This document shows, piece by piece, positions 31,138-39,403 of a DNA stretch of 40,433 nt (position 1 is the stretch's first letter; each line of letters begins with the position of its first letter). The notes under the pieces were generated by a model, which had not been told where the DNA came from, did not search any database, and saw only the letters and a list, made by a program, of their open reading frames with translations. Source of the stretch: Spirochaetales bacterium (GTDB taxonomy: Bacteria; Spirochaetota; Spirochaetia; Sphaerochaetales; Sphaerochaetaceae). The stretch is taken from positions 1-40,433 of the forward strand of contig JAAZAT010000070.1 of NCBI GenBank assembly GCA_012514185.1, given 5' to 3'. Made by a program: the position numbers and the translations under genes.

Positions 31138-33969
31138 ATGAACAGGCATGAACACGTAAAGGGAATAACCCTACTCGTGCTTTCAGCCCTGTTGCTGTTG
31201 CTGTTCTTAACCTCCTGCTCGCACACACAACAAGAGACTGATCCAGCACTGCTGTACTCACCAACTTTCTCAAAGTTGGCGACGTCTCCCCTTTCCCTCC
31301 AAAGCGATGCAACTGGGTATGACAGGGAATACGAAGTCTTGGGCGTTGAGCAATTCTCCACTTCAAATCGAGGACCTGCCCTTGGATTCTCGTTGGGACC
31401 GGCGGGCTCTTTTCCTACCGAGAGTGGAGACTCTTGGATTACAGGAACACATCCCGGCGGTCAAATGTACATCGACTTCTATAAGACGAACCCTGCAGCT
31501 TTGCATCTTCGTCCCTATGGCCGGTACGAAGTAAGCTACAACTACAGAGTATTGGAAGCTTCCAGGGAGGGGTTTGAAACCATCTTCTTCTCCTCCACCG
31601 GGGCAAACAGGAATGACTGGGTTGAACAAAGCATCTATTTCAATGAGCCGGCCGGCAGCAGTGGAAGGGCAAGTTTTACTGCTGTCTTGAAGCAGTATGA
31701 TGATTATCAACTGCTGATGAATCTGATCAGCAACGGCTCCATTGCTGTTACTGACATCCAAATCAAGGATCTGGACACCGGTCTAATCGTAACAAAAGAG
31801 GATGGGCAGTCGGTGGTGCATACCCATTCACCAATGCTTCACAGCGAGGGTAATTCCACCATCGTCCCAACAAACACCGGCTACAGCCTCCAGACGGATG
31901 GGTTTGCAAAGCTTTGGACAAACACGCAATTGGTAGTGCTGCCTTCCAATACGAACATCATTCTCGATTTCGACTACAAGGTGTTGGACAACCCCAAGCA
32001 AGAGGAGCATGTCGGATGGGTGCGTCTTTACTCGGGAAGCAAGCCGCACCTTGTGCGCCAAGCCATATCGATTCCCGGCCATCAGGTGCAGGAAGGCCAC
32101 TATACCGGGGCAGTGAAAACTGGTTCGGACAACGACATCTACATTCTTGAGGTTGCTTTCAACCAAGAGGTAAAGCTGCAAGTAAGCAATATTCGGCTCT
32201 CAAAACAAGTTACCGTTGCCCAGTCGCTCGAGCAACATCCTGCACAAAAGCTGAGTGAGGCCAACTTTCCCCGGTTGGGAAATAATTTTCTTTCATTCGG
32301 AGAATGGGTTGCCCATGACGGCGGTGGGTCTGCACAAGGACCTGGGCCGTTGATCAATCTGTTTGAGCTTGAAAAACAGTTGGCGCTCAGCGACATAATC
32401 ATCGGCCTCAACCCCTTCTATCTGTACAACGACCCGGCTGTCTCAAAACGCCTGAAACAGTTCAATCCAAACATTGTCCTGCTTCCATCTGCACAGACGC
32501 ACACCATCGCCCTCTCCCAGGATATGCGAAACATGCCTTCTACAACGATGATGACGGCAGAGAATGAGTATGCGCAAGGCATATCCAAGGATTGGTTTTT
32601 AACTACTTCAAAAGGGCAGGTGGTAAACGACAATGAGGAATATGCACAAATACCCCTCAATATTTCAGCGTTCTGTCCATACAACGACAAAGGCCGGACG
32701 TTCCTCCAATATTGGACAGAGTCCATCATGAACCAAAAGCTGAAGGATGGCACGTGGGAGGGTGTGTTCCTGGAGGAAGCACTTACGTTGGGCAACTGGA
32801 GAATACCCGACATACGTACCAAGAAACGCGTGGATGCAGACTACAACCGCAACTTCAAGAAGGATGAGAGTCCACAGTGGATAACCGAGATGACCGCAGC
32901 TGCAACCCTAGCAATGCTCAGAAGCATCCGTGAACAGGTAGGTTGGGATGAGATGATCATCACCGGCAATGAACTCAACCCCACAATCGCTCCGTTCACC
33001 AATGGTTCGGTCATACAGAATTTCAACTCTATGTGGTATATCGATTATGACCAGAACAATTTCAACGAGAGCCAATGGGGCAAGTTTCTCGATTCTTATC
33101 AGAAGGTGCAGCACCTCTACCATGCACCTTCGGCTATCATTCTAGAAGGCACGCCGGTGTACAAGGATTGGATCCTGCCGGTTGACAAGCGGGAGGCGAC
33201 AGAGTCGGATTTGGCATTCCATCGCTTCGCTTTGGGTACGGCCCTGCTTACCGATGCTTTCTATGAGTTCGCCCTCGTCGATGGGAGAAGCGCACCCTTC
33301 ATCTTCGATGAGATGCTGGTCGACACACACGGTGTCAGTACTTCTGATGCTGCCAACAAAGGCTGGCTTGGTAAACCGCTTGCTCCAAGCGAGCACCTGA
33401 TTCTCAACAAGGAAGAGGTATATCAACAAACCAAGCCGATAATCTTGGGAAACCGCTCTACCAAATGGTTCAATTTGTATGAGGGTGGAAACAAGACAGC
33501 AGAGAGCAGACAGATGCTGATCGAGTTCGACTGGAAGATTCTTACCACCTGCACCGACTACCCGACAGTGAGCTTTGCCGTCAATGATGAGTGGATGGGA
33601 AACTATGATTTTGGTGCAAACATGGCCTCTGAGAGCGGCAGCGCTTCCTACCATACCACCGTTAAGGCAAAAGGATCTGTCATGTACCACCTCAATGTCC
33701 CCAAATTCGGCAGTGTAGAGCTTTCCAACCTCAGGATTTCCTTTGCCGACTGCGGCTTGCATCGACGTGATTTCGAACACGGAATCGTTTTGGTAAATGC
33801 CTCGAACGAGAAGAAGACACTCACGCTCCAGGAAATCAAGGGCAGCTTGAACCGGACCAACATCAGACGCATCAAAGGACGCTCTGATGTACAGACCAAT
33901 TCAGGAGCTCAGGTGACCGGTCCCTTGGTTCTCAAGGCCCACGATGCAATCGTATTGCTTGCGGACTGA
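31138..33969 (+). CDS. Large lipoprotein with a glycosidase-like (GHL15-type) core and flanking beta-sandwich modules
   Basis: About 943 residues. A lipoprotein signal ends at Cys27 (LLFLTSC). Two beta-rich, carbohydrate-binding-like modules come first; the similar phrases YEVSYNYRVLEAS and ILDFDYKVLDNPKQ suggest a duplication. The middle (about 380-720) resembles putative glycosyl hydrolases of the GHL15 kind, with FLSFGEWVAHDGGG, NIVLLPSAQTHTIAL, DGTWEGVFLEEALTLG and MIITGNELNPTIAPF. Acids in the latter two could be catalytic. A third module (LIEFDWKILTTCTDYPTVSF) follows. It should sit on the cell surface and may act on a glycan; activity is not proven. AAGGAG precedes ATG 31138. The next gene, encoding a concanavalin-like protein, follows after 68 bases. 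Confidence 0.7.
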   Translation: MNRHEHVKGITLLVLSALLLLLFLTSCSHTQQETDPALLYSPTFSKLATSPLSLQSDATGYDREYEVLGVEQFSTSNRGPALGFSLGPAGSFPTESGDSWITGTHPGGQMYIDFYKTNPAALHLRPYGRYEVSYNYRVLEASREGFETIFFSSTGANRNDWVEQSIYFNEPAGSSGRASFTAVLKQYDDYQLLMNLISNGSIAVTDIQIKDLDTGLIVTKEDGQSVVHTHSPMLHSEGNSTIVPTNTGYSLQTDGFAKLWTNTQLVVLPSNTNIILDFDYKVLDNPKQEEHVGWVRLYSGSKPHLVRQAISIPGHQVQEGHYTGAVKTGSDNDIYILEVAFNQEVKLQVSNIRLSKQVTVAQSLEQHPAQKLSEANFPRLGNNFLSFGEWVAHDGGGSAQGPGPLINLFELEKQLALSDIIIGLNPFYLYNDPAVSKRLKQFNPNIVLLPSAQTHTIALSQDMRNMPSTTMMTAENEYAQGISKDWFLTTSKGQVVNDNEEYAQIPLNISAFCPYNDKGRTFLQYWTESIMNQKLKDGTWEGVFLEEALTLGNWRIPDIRTKKRVDADYNRNFKKDESPQWITEMTAAATLAMLRSIREQVGWDEMIITGNELNPTIAPFTNGSVIQNFNSMWYIDYDQNNFNESQWGKFLDSYQKVQHLYHAPSAIILEGTPVYKDWILPVDKREATESDLAFHRFALGTALLTDAFYEFALVDGRSAPFIFDEMLVDTHGVSTSDAANKGWLGKPLAPSEHLILNKEEVYQQTKPIILGNRSTKWFNLYEGGNKTAESRQMLIEFDWKILTTCTDYPTVSFAVNDEWMGNYDFGANMASESGSASYHTTVKAKGSVMYHLNVPKFGSVELSNLRISFADCGLHRRDFEHGIVLVNASNEKKTLTLQEIKGSLNRTNIRRIKGRSDVQTNSGAQVTGPLVLKAHDAIVLLAD

Positions 33970-33973
33970 TCAG

Positions 33974-34021
33974 CATGTGGGCGGGCGGCAAATTGCCGCC
34001 TGTCCACTGTAATCCCACATG
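33974..34021 (+). other. Nested RNA stem-loop between two exported-protein genes
   Basis: An outer 8-bp stem (CATGTGGG 33974-33981 with CCCACATG 34014-34021) encloses an inner 6-bp GC stem (GGCGGC with GCCGCC) with a 13-base bulge. The ribosome site CAGGAG of the next gene starts 3 bases later. It could limit read-through or translation of the downstream gene. Confidence 0.5.
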
Positions 34022-34037
34022 TACAGGAGTTGTTGGA

Positions 34038-34634
34038 ATGAAAGGACAACGAATCCTATTTCTGCTGGTTGGGCTGGGCTTTGGGATGTTGCACCTTGGG
34101 GCACAAGAGAGTCTTGTCTACCGGCAGACCTTCGATACCAATAAGGTGTATTGGCCGATTGATGACAACTTCAGGATTGTCGACGGGAAGTATGTGCTGT
34201 ATCAAGAGAACCAAGAGCTCTATGCATATCTCGACCTCCCTTCCAAGGACGGCTCCTTCCAGCTCGATACCAATTTTATCTCTGGAAAAGATACTGCCGG
34301 CTACGGCCTGCTGTTCAGACTGCAGGACCCGTACAATTTCTATTTCTTCTTCATTGTGGGACAAGGCTATTACCTTGCAGGCAAGGCCGTCGACCGTCAA
34401 GGAACAAACTTTTGTCCATGGACCTCTACCGATATCATCAACAAACAGGCGGAGAACTCGTTGAAAGTCACCTACCAGGATCAGAACCTTACCTATCTGA
34501 TCAATGGAAGGGAGGTGTTTTCCTATCAAGATTCAAGCTTTTCAGCAGGTGGCATCGGCCTGTACACCCAAGGCGGGTTGCGGGTCGGGTTTGACAACCT
34601 CCATGTGTGGGAGAGAACTGCATCAGCAGAGTAA
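34038..34634 (+). CDS. Exported concanavalin-like (LamG/DUF1080-type) protein
   Basis: About 198 residues. MKGQRILFLLVGLGFGMLHL then GAQE is a signal peptide without a lipid Cys. The mature part is a single jelly-roll domain of the type found in glycan-binding or DUF1080 proteins, with VYRQTFDTNKVYWPIDDNFR, GKYVLYQENQELYAYLDLP, GYGLLFRLQDPYNFYFFFIV, and SSFSAGGIGLYTQGGLRVGF then DNLHVWER. It probably binds a polysaccharide in the periplasm. CAGGAG lies 8 bases before ATG 34038. Its position behind the large lipoprotein suggests that both act on one glycan. The 3' end overlaps the nitroreductase-like gene by 12 bases. Confidence 0.75.
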   Translation: MKGQRILFLLVGLGFGMLHLGAQESLVYRQTFDTNKVYWPIDDNFRIVDGKYVLYQENQELYAYLDLPSKDGSFQLDTNFISGKDTAGYGLLFRLQDPYNFYFFFIVGQGYYLAGKAVDRQGTNFCPWTSTDIINKQAENSLKVTYQDQNLTYLINGREVFSYQDSSFSAGGIGLYTQGGLRVGFDNLHVWERTASAE

Positions 34635-35351
34635 ATACTGCGCTTGCTTGGATTGCTGGTCGTCAAAATACAGCGTTCTGGTATACGTGATATGCGCATG
34701 CTGCATCGTCAGTTCCAAAAAGAGCAGAAAAATGCCGATATCGATGCTTTGGTAATAGGGAACCAAGGAGACAGGGATGATGCCGCGCTTACGAACAATC
34801 CGATATACATCCAAGAGATTCCCTTCTTGTTTCACCAGCCATGGCTGGGTGTTGCAGGCACTAGGGGCCATACGCACTACGGGGGAGAGGGAATGGGGGT
34901 CCTCCCCTTCCCAGATGTCCTTGGCATCCAATCGGTTCAGCATGGAGTCTTTCGTACGAAAGCAACCCCCATCCTGATTGGCTATGCACAGCATGCAGAC
35001 GAAGTGCAAACCCTCATACTCGCGTTCTTTCGGCCTGCCCATCCCATACCAGCAGGCACCGATGTTTTCATTGGTTAAAAAAAGATCGAGTTGTTCTCCC
35101 AAGTAGCCGATATTCTGCAGGTATCCGTTCTTGCGTTCGCTGTAGAACAGCAGAGCATACTCTCCCTGCCTGCAAGTAGTCTGATTGATGGGAACAATGC
35201 GCAATGCCGTTCGAATATCAGGGACCAGCCTCTGAAGGGTGGAACTGTACGCTTCTATTCCTGCCAGCTGGTCGTTGGTGATAGGTGAAAAAGGTTTTAC
35301 AAACCGATGAAAGGATTTTCGTCTGAAAAGCTGTTCATAGAGTTCCTGCAT
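34623..35351 (-). CDS. Nitroreductase-family protein, divergent
   Basis: 242 residues. MQELYEQLFRRKSFHRFVKP resembles the RRSxRxF start of nitroreductases. The QNIGYLGEQLDLFLTNENIG segment, then ACWYGMGRPKE and MAPSACNTQPWLV (the PSxxNxQPW motif), supports an FMN-binding nitroreductase fold. The order of motifs suits the 'putative TM nitroreductase' type. CAGGAG lies 8 bases before the ATG. FMN and NAD(P)H use is expected; the natural substrate is unknown. It is convergent with, and overlaps, the concanavalin-like gene, and divergent from the barrel-like gene. Confidence 0.8.
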   Translation of the reverse strand: MQELYEQLFRRKSFHRFVKPFSPITNDQLAGIEAYSSTLQRLVPDIRTALRIVPINQTTCRQGEYALLFYSERKNGYLQNIGYLGEQLDLFLTNENIGACWYGMGRPKEREYEGLHFVCMLCIANQDGGCFRTKDSMLNRLDAKDIWEGEDPHSLSPVVRMAPSACNTQPWLVKQEGNLLDVYRIVRKRGIIPVSLVPYYQSIDIGIFLLFLELTMQHAHITYTRTLYFDDQQSKQAQYLLC

Positions 35352-35437
35352 GGCGTTGTCTCCTGCGCATGATATACCATGAAGAGAACGTCAAATACAG
35401 ATACGTATGAAATTTTCCTGAATTCTTGTTATTTTTC

Positions 35438-35465
35438 TTGACCATAAGCTATATCTCTTTATACT
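35438..35465 (+). promoter_or_regulatory. Strong promoter of the barrel-like protein gene
   Basis: TTGACC (35438-35443), a 16-base spacer, and TATACT (35460-35465). The start codon begins 10 bases after the -10 box, leaving a leader of only about three bases with no ribosome site. Confidence 0.6.
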
Positions 35466-35474
35466 GTCTTCACC

Positions 35475-36191
35475 ATGCGGCAAAGCCTGTTGCAACCTAG
35501 TGCCAAACGAATATTCCTCTTGCTTTGCCTGCTGTTGATGCTTCCAGGTATTGCCATCCATGCATCACCGCTTACGGTGCAAAGCATGACACTCGGACTG
35601 GGAAGCCACGACTCGATCGTCAAGGAACAGGCTCGATCCGTCTATGCCATTCTGCAGCTTGAAAGTCCTTCCTCGGGACTTGTCATCGGGTACCGCAATC
35701 GAAACCCGGTACAGGATATTTCATTGCGAGCCACCCGAGAGATTTCCAACACCTTTGCCTTGGTTTCCAACCTGCATACATCCTTGGGAACAGCCGATGC
35801 CGTCCTGATCGATCTTGTGGTCGGCTATGAACACGGTTTCACACACAAGGGTTTCTTCTTTTCCTATGGATTGGGCCTCCAGGCCAGTGCTTCATTTCTC
35901 CCTGTTCTCGAGCTTCCACTGTTCAACGCAAGCCCCTATCTTGCAGCCAAGCTGGGCTATTCCTGCCAAGATCGTTTCAAGCTTGTCCTCTCTAGCACCA
36001 CCAACACCTTGTTCGATTATGCTTGTCAGTCCATCAGTCCCATCTTAGGCTCGGACCTTGCTGTTGCCATCAGTGACGAGTTGGAAGCGGGTGCAAGCTT
36101 CTTCATGCAACTTTCCGATGTAAGCCCTGAGGCGGTACTGATAGTTTCCAAGGAGGTACTTGTTTATGCCACATACAAACCAAGGAACTAG
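35475..36191 (+). CDS. Exported protein, possibly a small outer-membrane beta barrel
   Basis: 238 residues. A signal peptide (residues 1-31, ending AIHA before SP) is followed by repeating amphipathic strands with alternating polar and hydrophobic residues: SVYAILQLESPSSGLVIGYR, TFALVSNLHTSLGTADAVLI and FFFSYGLGLQASASFLPVLE. This resembles an eight- to twelve-strand barrel, but no family was recognised and no typical C-terminal Phe is present. The ATG is placed 10 bases after a strong -10 box without a Shine-Dalgarno. The 3' end overlaps the phosphoesterase gene by 26 bases, so the two proteins are probably made together. Confidence 0.6.
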   Translation: MRQSLLQPSAKRIFLLLCLLLMLPGIAIHASPLTVQSMTLGLGSHDSIVKEQARSVYAILQLESPSSGLVIGYRNRNPVQDISLRATREISNTFALVSNLHTSLGTADAVLIDLVVGYEHGFTHKGFFFSYGLGLQASASFLPVLELPLFNASPYLAAKLGYSCQDRFKLVLSSTTNTLFDYACQSISPILGSDLAVAISDELEAGASFFMQLSDVSPEAVLIVSKEVLVYATYKPRN

Positions 36192-37083
36192 AAAACTTTT
36201 CCAGCTGTGCCTGCTTCTTGCAAGCCTTCTGCTTTTTCCAAGTTGTTCAGAAAATTTGTTGTCGAGAATTGAATTCAACCATCCAGGCGGATCGTTCAAC
36301 CAGGCGATCGACCCAACCGAAGCAAGAACTTCCTTCTCGTTCCTGGTTCTCAGCGACCTCCACTATGGCAGAACCGAGGACGGAGTCTATTATGAATTCG
36401 ATGCATTCGATGCATGGCTGGACGACTATCCTGATCCGCTTGCCTTTGCCCTGCACCTTGGCGATGGTACTGCCTATTCGCTGGAGTCGGAGTATCGAGA
36501 CTATGGCTCTTTTATGCAAGGCTTGGGTTTGGATGCACATGCAGTGCCGGGCAACCATGATGTGCGGGGCGACGGCAGGAAGCTGTTCGCCCAATACATA
36601 CACCCTCTTACAGCCCGCCGCTTCAGCTATAACGGCATATCCTTCTACCTGTTGGACACGGGCAATGCCAGCTTGGGCAAAGTGCAGTTGGACAACCTAA
36701 TGGATGCTGCGGCCTCTGATCCCAATCCCAAGATTTTCTGCGGCCATATTCCTCTCTATGGAGGTGCGGACATGTTCTATTTCTCCCTGAAGGATCCGCA
36801 TGAACGAGCACTCTTGGTCGATACCATGGTCAAGAACAAGGTCGGCCTCTACCTGGGAGGCCATCTGCATCTCACCCACAAGATGTATCACTATACCGAT
36901 ACAACCCATGAGTTCGTAAGCGAGTCGTTCCATGGCCGTACCGGCTTGTTTGAGAACACCCTGCCCGTCTGGTATGTGTTCAGCTACGATGCGGTGAGCA
37001 ACAGCATCACCATCAAGAGGTATGCTGTAGAGCGTAATGATACTATCAGCGAGTCAACCCTATCGACGCTGCTTCTTCCCTGA
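36166..37083 (+). CDS. Metallophosphoesterase lipoprotein
   Basis: About 305 residues. A lipoprotein signal ends at Cys27 (LLFPSC). All calcineurin-type metal motifs are present: Asp64 and His66 in LSDLHYG, Asp100 in LHLGDG, Asn130 and His131 in PGNHDV, then CGHIPL and GGHLHL near residues 190-230. It should hydrolyse a phosphate ester or anhydride outside the inner membrane; the substrate is unknown. GGAGGT lies 8 bases before ATG 36166, inside the barrel-like gene. An earlier TTG is a poorer start. A stem-loop follows the gene. Confidence 0.88.
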   Translation: MPHTNQGTRKLFQLCLLLASLLLFPSCSENLLSRIEFNHPGGSFNQAIDPTEARTSFSFLVLSDLHYGRTEDGVYYEFDAFDAWLDDYPDPLAFALHLGDGTAYSLESEYRDYGSFMQGLGLDAHAVPGNHDVRGDGRKLFAQYIHPLTARRFSYNGISFYLLDTGNASLGKVQLDNLMDAAASDPNPKIFCGHIPLYGGADMFYFSLKDPHERALLVDTMVKNKVGLYLGGHLHLTHKMYHYTDTTHEFVSESFHGRTGLFENTLPVWYVFSYDAVSNSITIKRYAVERNDTISESTLSTLLLP

Positions 37084-37115
37084 TCCTTTGACAAGCTGCA
37101 TCCTCTTTGTATGAG

Positions 37116-37145
37116 TGCCGGTGCCTTCAGGTGAAAGCACCGGCA
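37116..37145. terminator. Stem-loop between the phosphoesterase and the CoA-disulfide reductase genes
   Basis: TGCCGGTGC and GCACCGGCA form a 9-bp stem with a 12-base loop in the convergent gap. It may end both transcripts, though neither side has a strong T-run. Confidence 0.6.
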
Positions 37146-37160
37146 AATACTAAAAGTCTC

Positions 37161-39167
37161 TCATCGTCTTGCCATCATGTCATGCAGGCCGCCGCCGTTC
37201 TCCACATTGGTGAAACCCATCTGCTTGAGCATGCGCATGCCGTAGCTGGAACGTGCTCCCGAGGCGCAGTAGATCAGAATCTCACGATTCTTGTCCTCTA
37301 TCGTCTCTGCCCACTCGACAAGACTGTCCAATCCTACATTGATCGCACCCGGATAGGCTCCCATGGCGAACTCCATCGGGGTTCGGACATCGAGGATGAT
37401 CGGGCCGTGCTCATCGGTTTCACAGGCAGGTTCTGCAGCCAAACCATCCGAGGCATCCTCTCTTCTCTCGTGGACGGTTTTTCTTTCAATCGGGAACAGG
37501 CCGACACTCAGATGCTCAAACCCTACAGCCCGAGCCTGCCGCTCCAAGCTAAGGTATCCGCCGCTGAGGTTGTAGACCTTCTCAAATCCTGCTCCCTTGA
37601 GCATCCTGAGGGCGACATGTCCTTTTTGGCCGTCATCGGTGATCAGGACAATGGCATGCTCCTTGGGGATGCGGCCAAGATTCTCCCTGAGGACGTTCTG
37701 GCTGAGGTTGTTCGAGCCTCGCAGGTTTGCCTTTGCATAGCTGATCGGATCGCGCAGGTCGATGGCGATCGGAGATTGCTCGAGTACAAACTGCTCAAAG
37801 TCCTGGGCAAGAATGGCGGGACTGAAACCGGTTTGCTTGTTGACAGCGGTAAAAGCAGCCATATTCACCGGCCCGTTGGGCGAGTTGAACGGAGGTGCAT
37901 ACGCGAGGTCCAATTCTGTAAGGTCGTCGATGGTCAACTCTCCTGCAATGGCAGTTGCCAAGACATCGATGCGCTTGTCAACGCCCACCTTTCCTCCAAC
38001 CTGGGCTCCAAGGACTTTGCCGGTTGCCTTGTCCCAGATGAGCATCAGGCTCACTTTCTCCGATCCAGGGTAGTATGCGGTGTGGCTGACCTTGTGTACG
38101 ACAACGGCATCAGCGTCGAAGCCGGCATCCTTGGCTGCCTTGAGGCTGAGCCCGGTCGAGCCTGCCGCAACTTCAAAGACTTTCACGATCGAGGTACCCA
38201 GCGCTCCCTTGTAAACACGGTTGCCGCCGAGTGCATTTTCTGCAGCAATCCTGCCCTGCCTGTTGGCAGGCCCAGCCAGGGGAAGCCGTACCAATTTGCC
38301 TGAAACAGTTTGATGGATTTCTACCATGTCCCCGGCAGCATAGATGGACGGGTCACTGGTTCGCAGGTTTTCATCCACCTTCAGGCCTCCGCAGGATCCA
38401 AGTTCAAGGTTTGCATCCTTTGCCAGTTGCAACGTAGGTCGTACACCGACCGAGAGCAGGACAAAATCGGTATCTACTACTGTCCCGTCGCTCAGTCGAA
38501 CACAGCTGTCCTCTACCGCTTGCAACGACTTGCCCAGCTTGAGCTTTACGCCATAGTCCTGTAGTTCCTTGGTAAGCAAGCCTGCAAACTCACCCTCCAT
38601 AGCAGCCATGACTTGGTCGGCCATCTCCACCAACGTAACCGCAACGCCTCGCTTGGTCAGGGCCTCGACCATCTCCAGGCCGATGAAACCACCACCAACG
38701 ACAACAGCCTTCTTTGGTTCATGTTCGGTGATGTATCTATCCATCCGGTCCATGTCATCGAGGGTCCACAGCTGAAATACATGGCTCTTGTCCACCCCGG
38801 GAAGCGGTGGGACGATAGGTTTGCCGCCTTGGGCAAGAATCAGTGCATCGTATGAAAAGTGTGTTTCTTCACCTGTCTGGGTGTTGCGTGCTTTGACTTG
38901 TTTATTCTCTCGGTCGATGGACAGTGCCTGGGTATGGGTATGGACCTTGATCCGGTACTGGTCATGGAAGGTCTCTTCACTTGCCAAGATCAACGACGAC
39001 CGGTACGCAATGTCTCTTCCCAAGTAATACGGAAGCCCGCAGTTGGCGAATGAAACATCAGCTCCAGCTTCCAACAACGTGATAGTGACATCGTTGTCCA
39101 GTCTTCGTGCCCTGGCGGCAGCAGTGGCACCAGCTGCAACCCCACCGATTATTACAAGATTTTTCAT
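37161..39167 (-). CDS. CoA-disulfide reductase / NADH oxidase-type flavoprotein with two rhodanese domains
   Basis: About 668 residues. The first 450 form a class III pyridine nucleotide-disulfide oxidoreductase: FAD motif LVIIGGVAAGATAAARARRL, single redox Cys43 in SFANCGLPYYLG, NAD motif KKAVVVGGGFIGLEMVEAL and an FAD contact near YAAGDMVE. Relatives reduce CoA disulfide or polysulfide with NADH. A rhodanese domain at about 455-550 is degenerate: its active loop reads TDDGQKGH, without Cys. The last domain has an intact loop, YCASGARS with Cys634. This suggests per- or polysulfide chemistry, with one scaffold and one active rhodanese. An acidic linker joins the two domains. AGGAG lies before ATG 39167, and a palindrome overlaps the promoter. 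Confidence 0.88.
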   Translation of the reverse strand: MKNLVIIGGVAAGATAAARARRLDNDVTITLLEAGADVSFANCGLPYYLGRDIAYRSSLILASEETFHDQYRIKVHTHTQALSIDRENKQVKARNTQTGEETHFSYDALILAQGGKPIVPPLPGVDKSHVFQLWTLDDMDRMDRYITEHEPKKAVVVGGGFIGLEMVEALTKRGVAVTLVEMADQVMAAMEGEFAGLLTKELQDYGVKLKLGKSLQAVEDSCVRLSDGTVVDTDFVLLSVGVRPTLQLAKDANLELGSCGGLKVDENLRTSDPSIYAAGDMVEIHQTVSGKLVRLPLAGPANRQGRIAAENALGGNRVYKGALGTSIVKVFEVAAGSTGLSLKAAKDAGFDADAVVVHKVSHTAYYPGSEKVSLMLIWDKATGKVLGAQVGGKVGVDKRIDVLATAIAGELTIDDLTELDLAYAPPFNSPNGPVNMAAFTAVNKQTGFSPAILAQDFEQFVLEQSPIAIDLRDPISYAKANLRGSNNLSQNVLRENLGRIPKEHAIVLITDDGQKGHVALRMLKGAGFEKVYNLSGGYLSLERQARAVGFEHLSVGLFPIERKTVHERREDASDGLAAEPACETDEHGPIILDVRTPMEFAMGAYPGAINVGLDSLVEWAETIEDKNREILIYCASGARSSYGMRMLKQMGFTNVENGGGLHDMMARR

Positions 39168-39192
39168 CTGTTTCTCCTCTGATAACGTTGAG

Positions 39193-39221
39193 AATATAGT
39201 ATATTTACTTGCTAGTGGCAA
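39193..39221 (-). promoter_or_regulatory. Promoter of the CoA-disulfide reductase-like gene
   Basis: On the minus strand, TTGCCA (39216-39221), a 17-base spacer, and TATATT (39193-39198), 26 bases before the ATG. The -35 lies inside a palindrome. Confidence 0.55.
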
Positions 39222-39224
39222 GTA
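39206..39224. promoter_or_regulatory. Operator-like palindrome TACTTGC-tagtg-GCAAGTA
   Basis: A perfect 7-base inverted repeat with a 5-base centre overlying the -35 box of the reductase promoter. A repressor bound here would block the promoter. No regulator gene adjoins, so the factor is unknown. Confidence 0.55.
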
Positions 39225-39366
39225 TTTATCAAAGGTATTTTCCGCCTATTGTAGAAGAGTGATGCCAAGGTATGCTGTCAGACTTTTTGCAGTATGTTCA
39301 ACTCATTTTTGCGACACCGTTACCGAGCATCTCACACCCAAGGATACTCTGTACGTTTCCAGAGGG

Positions 39367-39394
39367 TTGCAATTGCATGCGACCATGCTATATT
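39367..39394 (+). promoter_or_regulatory. Promoter of the GNAT gene
   Basis: TTGCAA (39367-39372), a 16-base spacer ending in the extended TGC, and TATATT (39389-39394). The ATG begins 10 bases later with no ribosome site. Confidence 0.5.
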
Positions 39395-39403
39395 CATGAT
39401 TCT

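Noticed and set aside
37107-38303. A 398-codon plus-strand frame opposite the CoA-disulfide reductase
   Set aside because: It begins in a terminator hairpin and complements conserved rhodanese and FAD-enzyme sequence.
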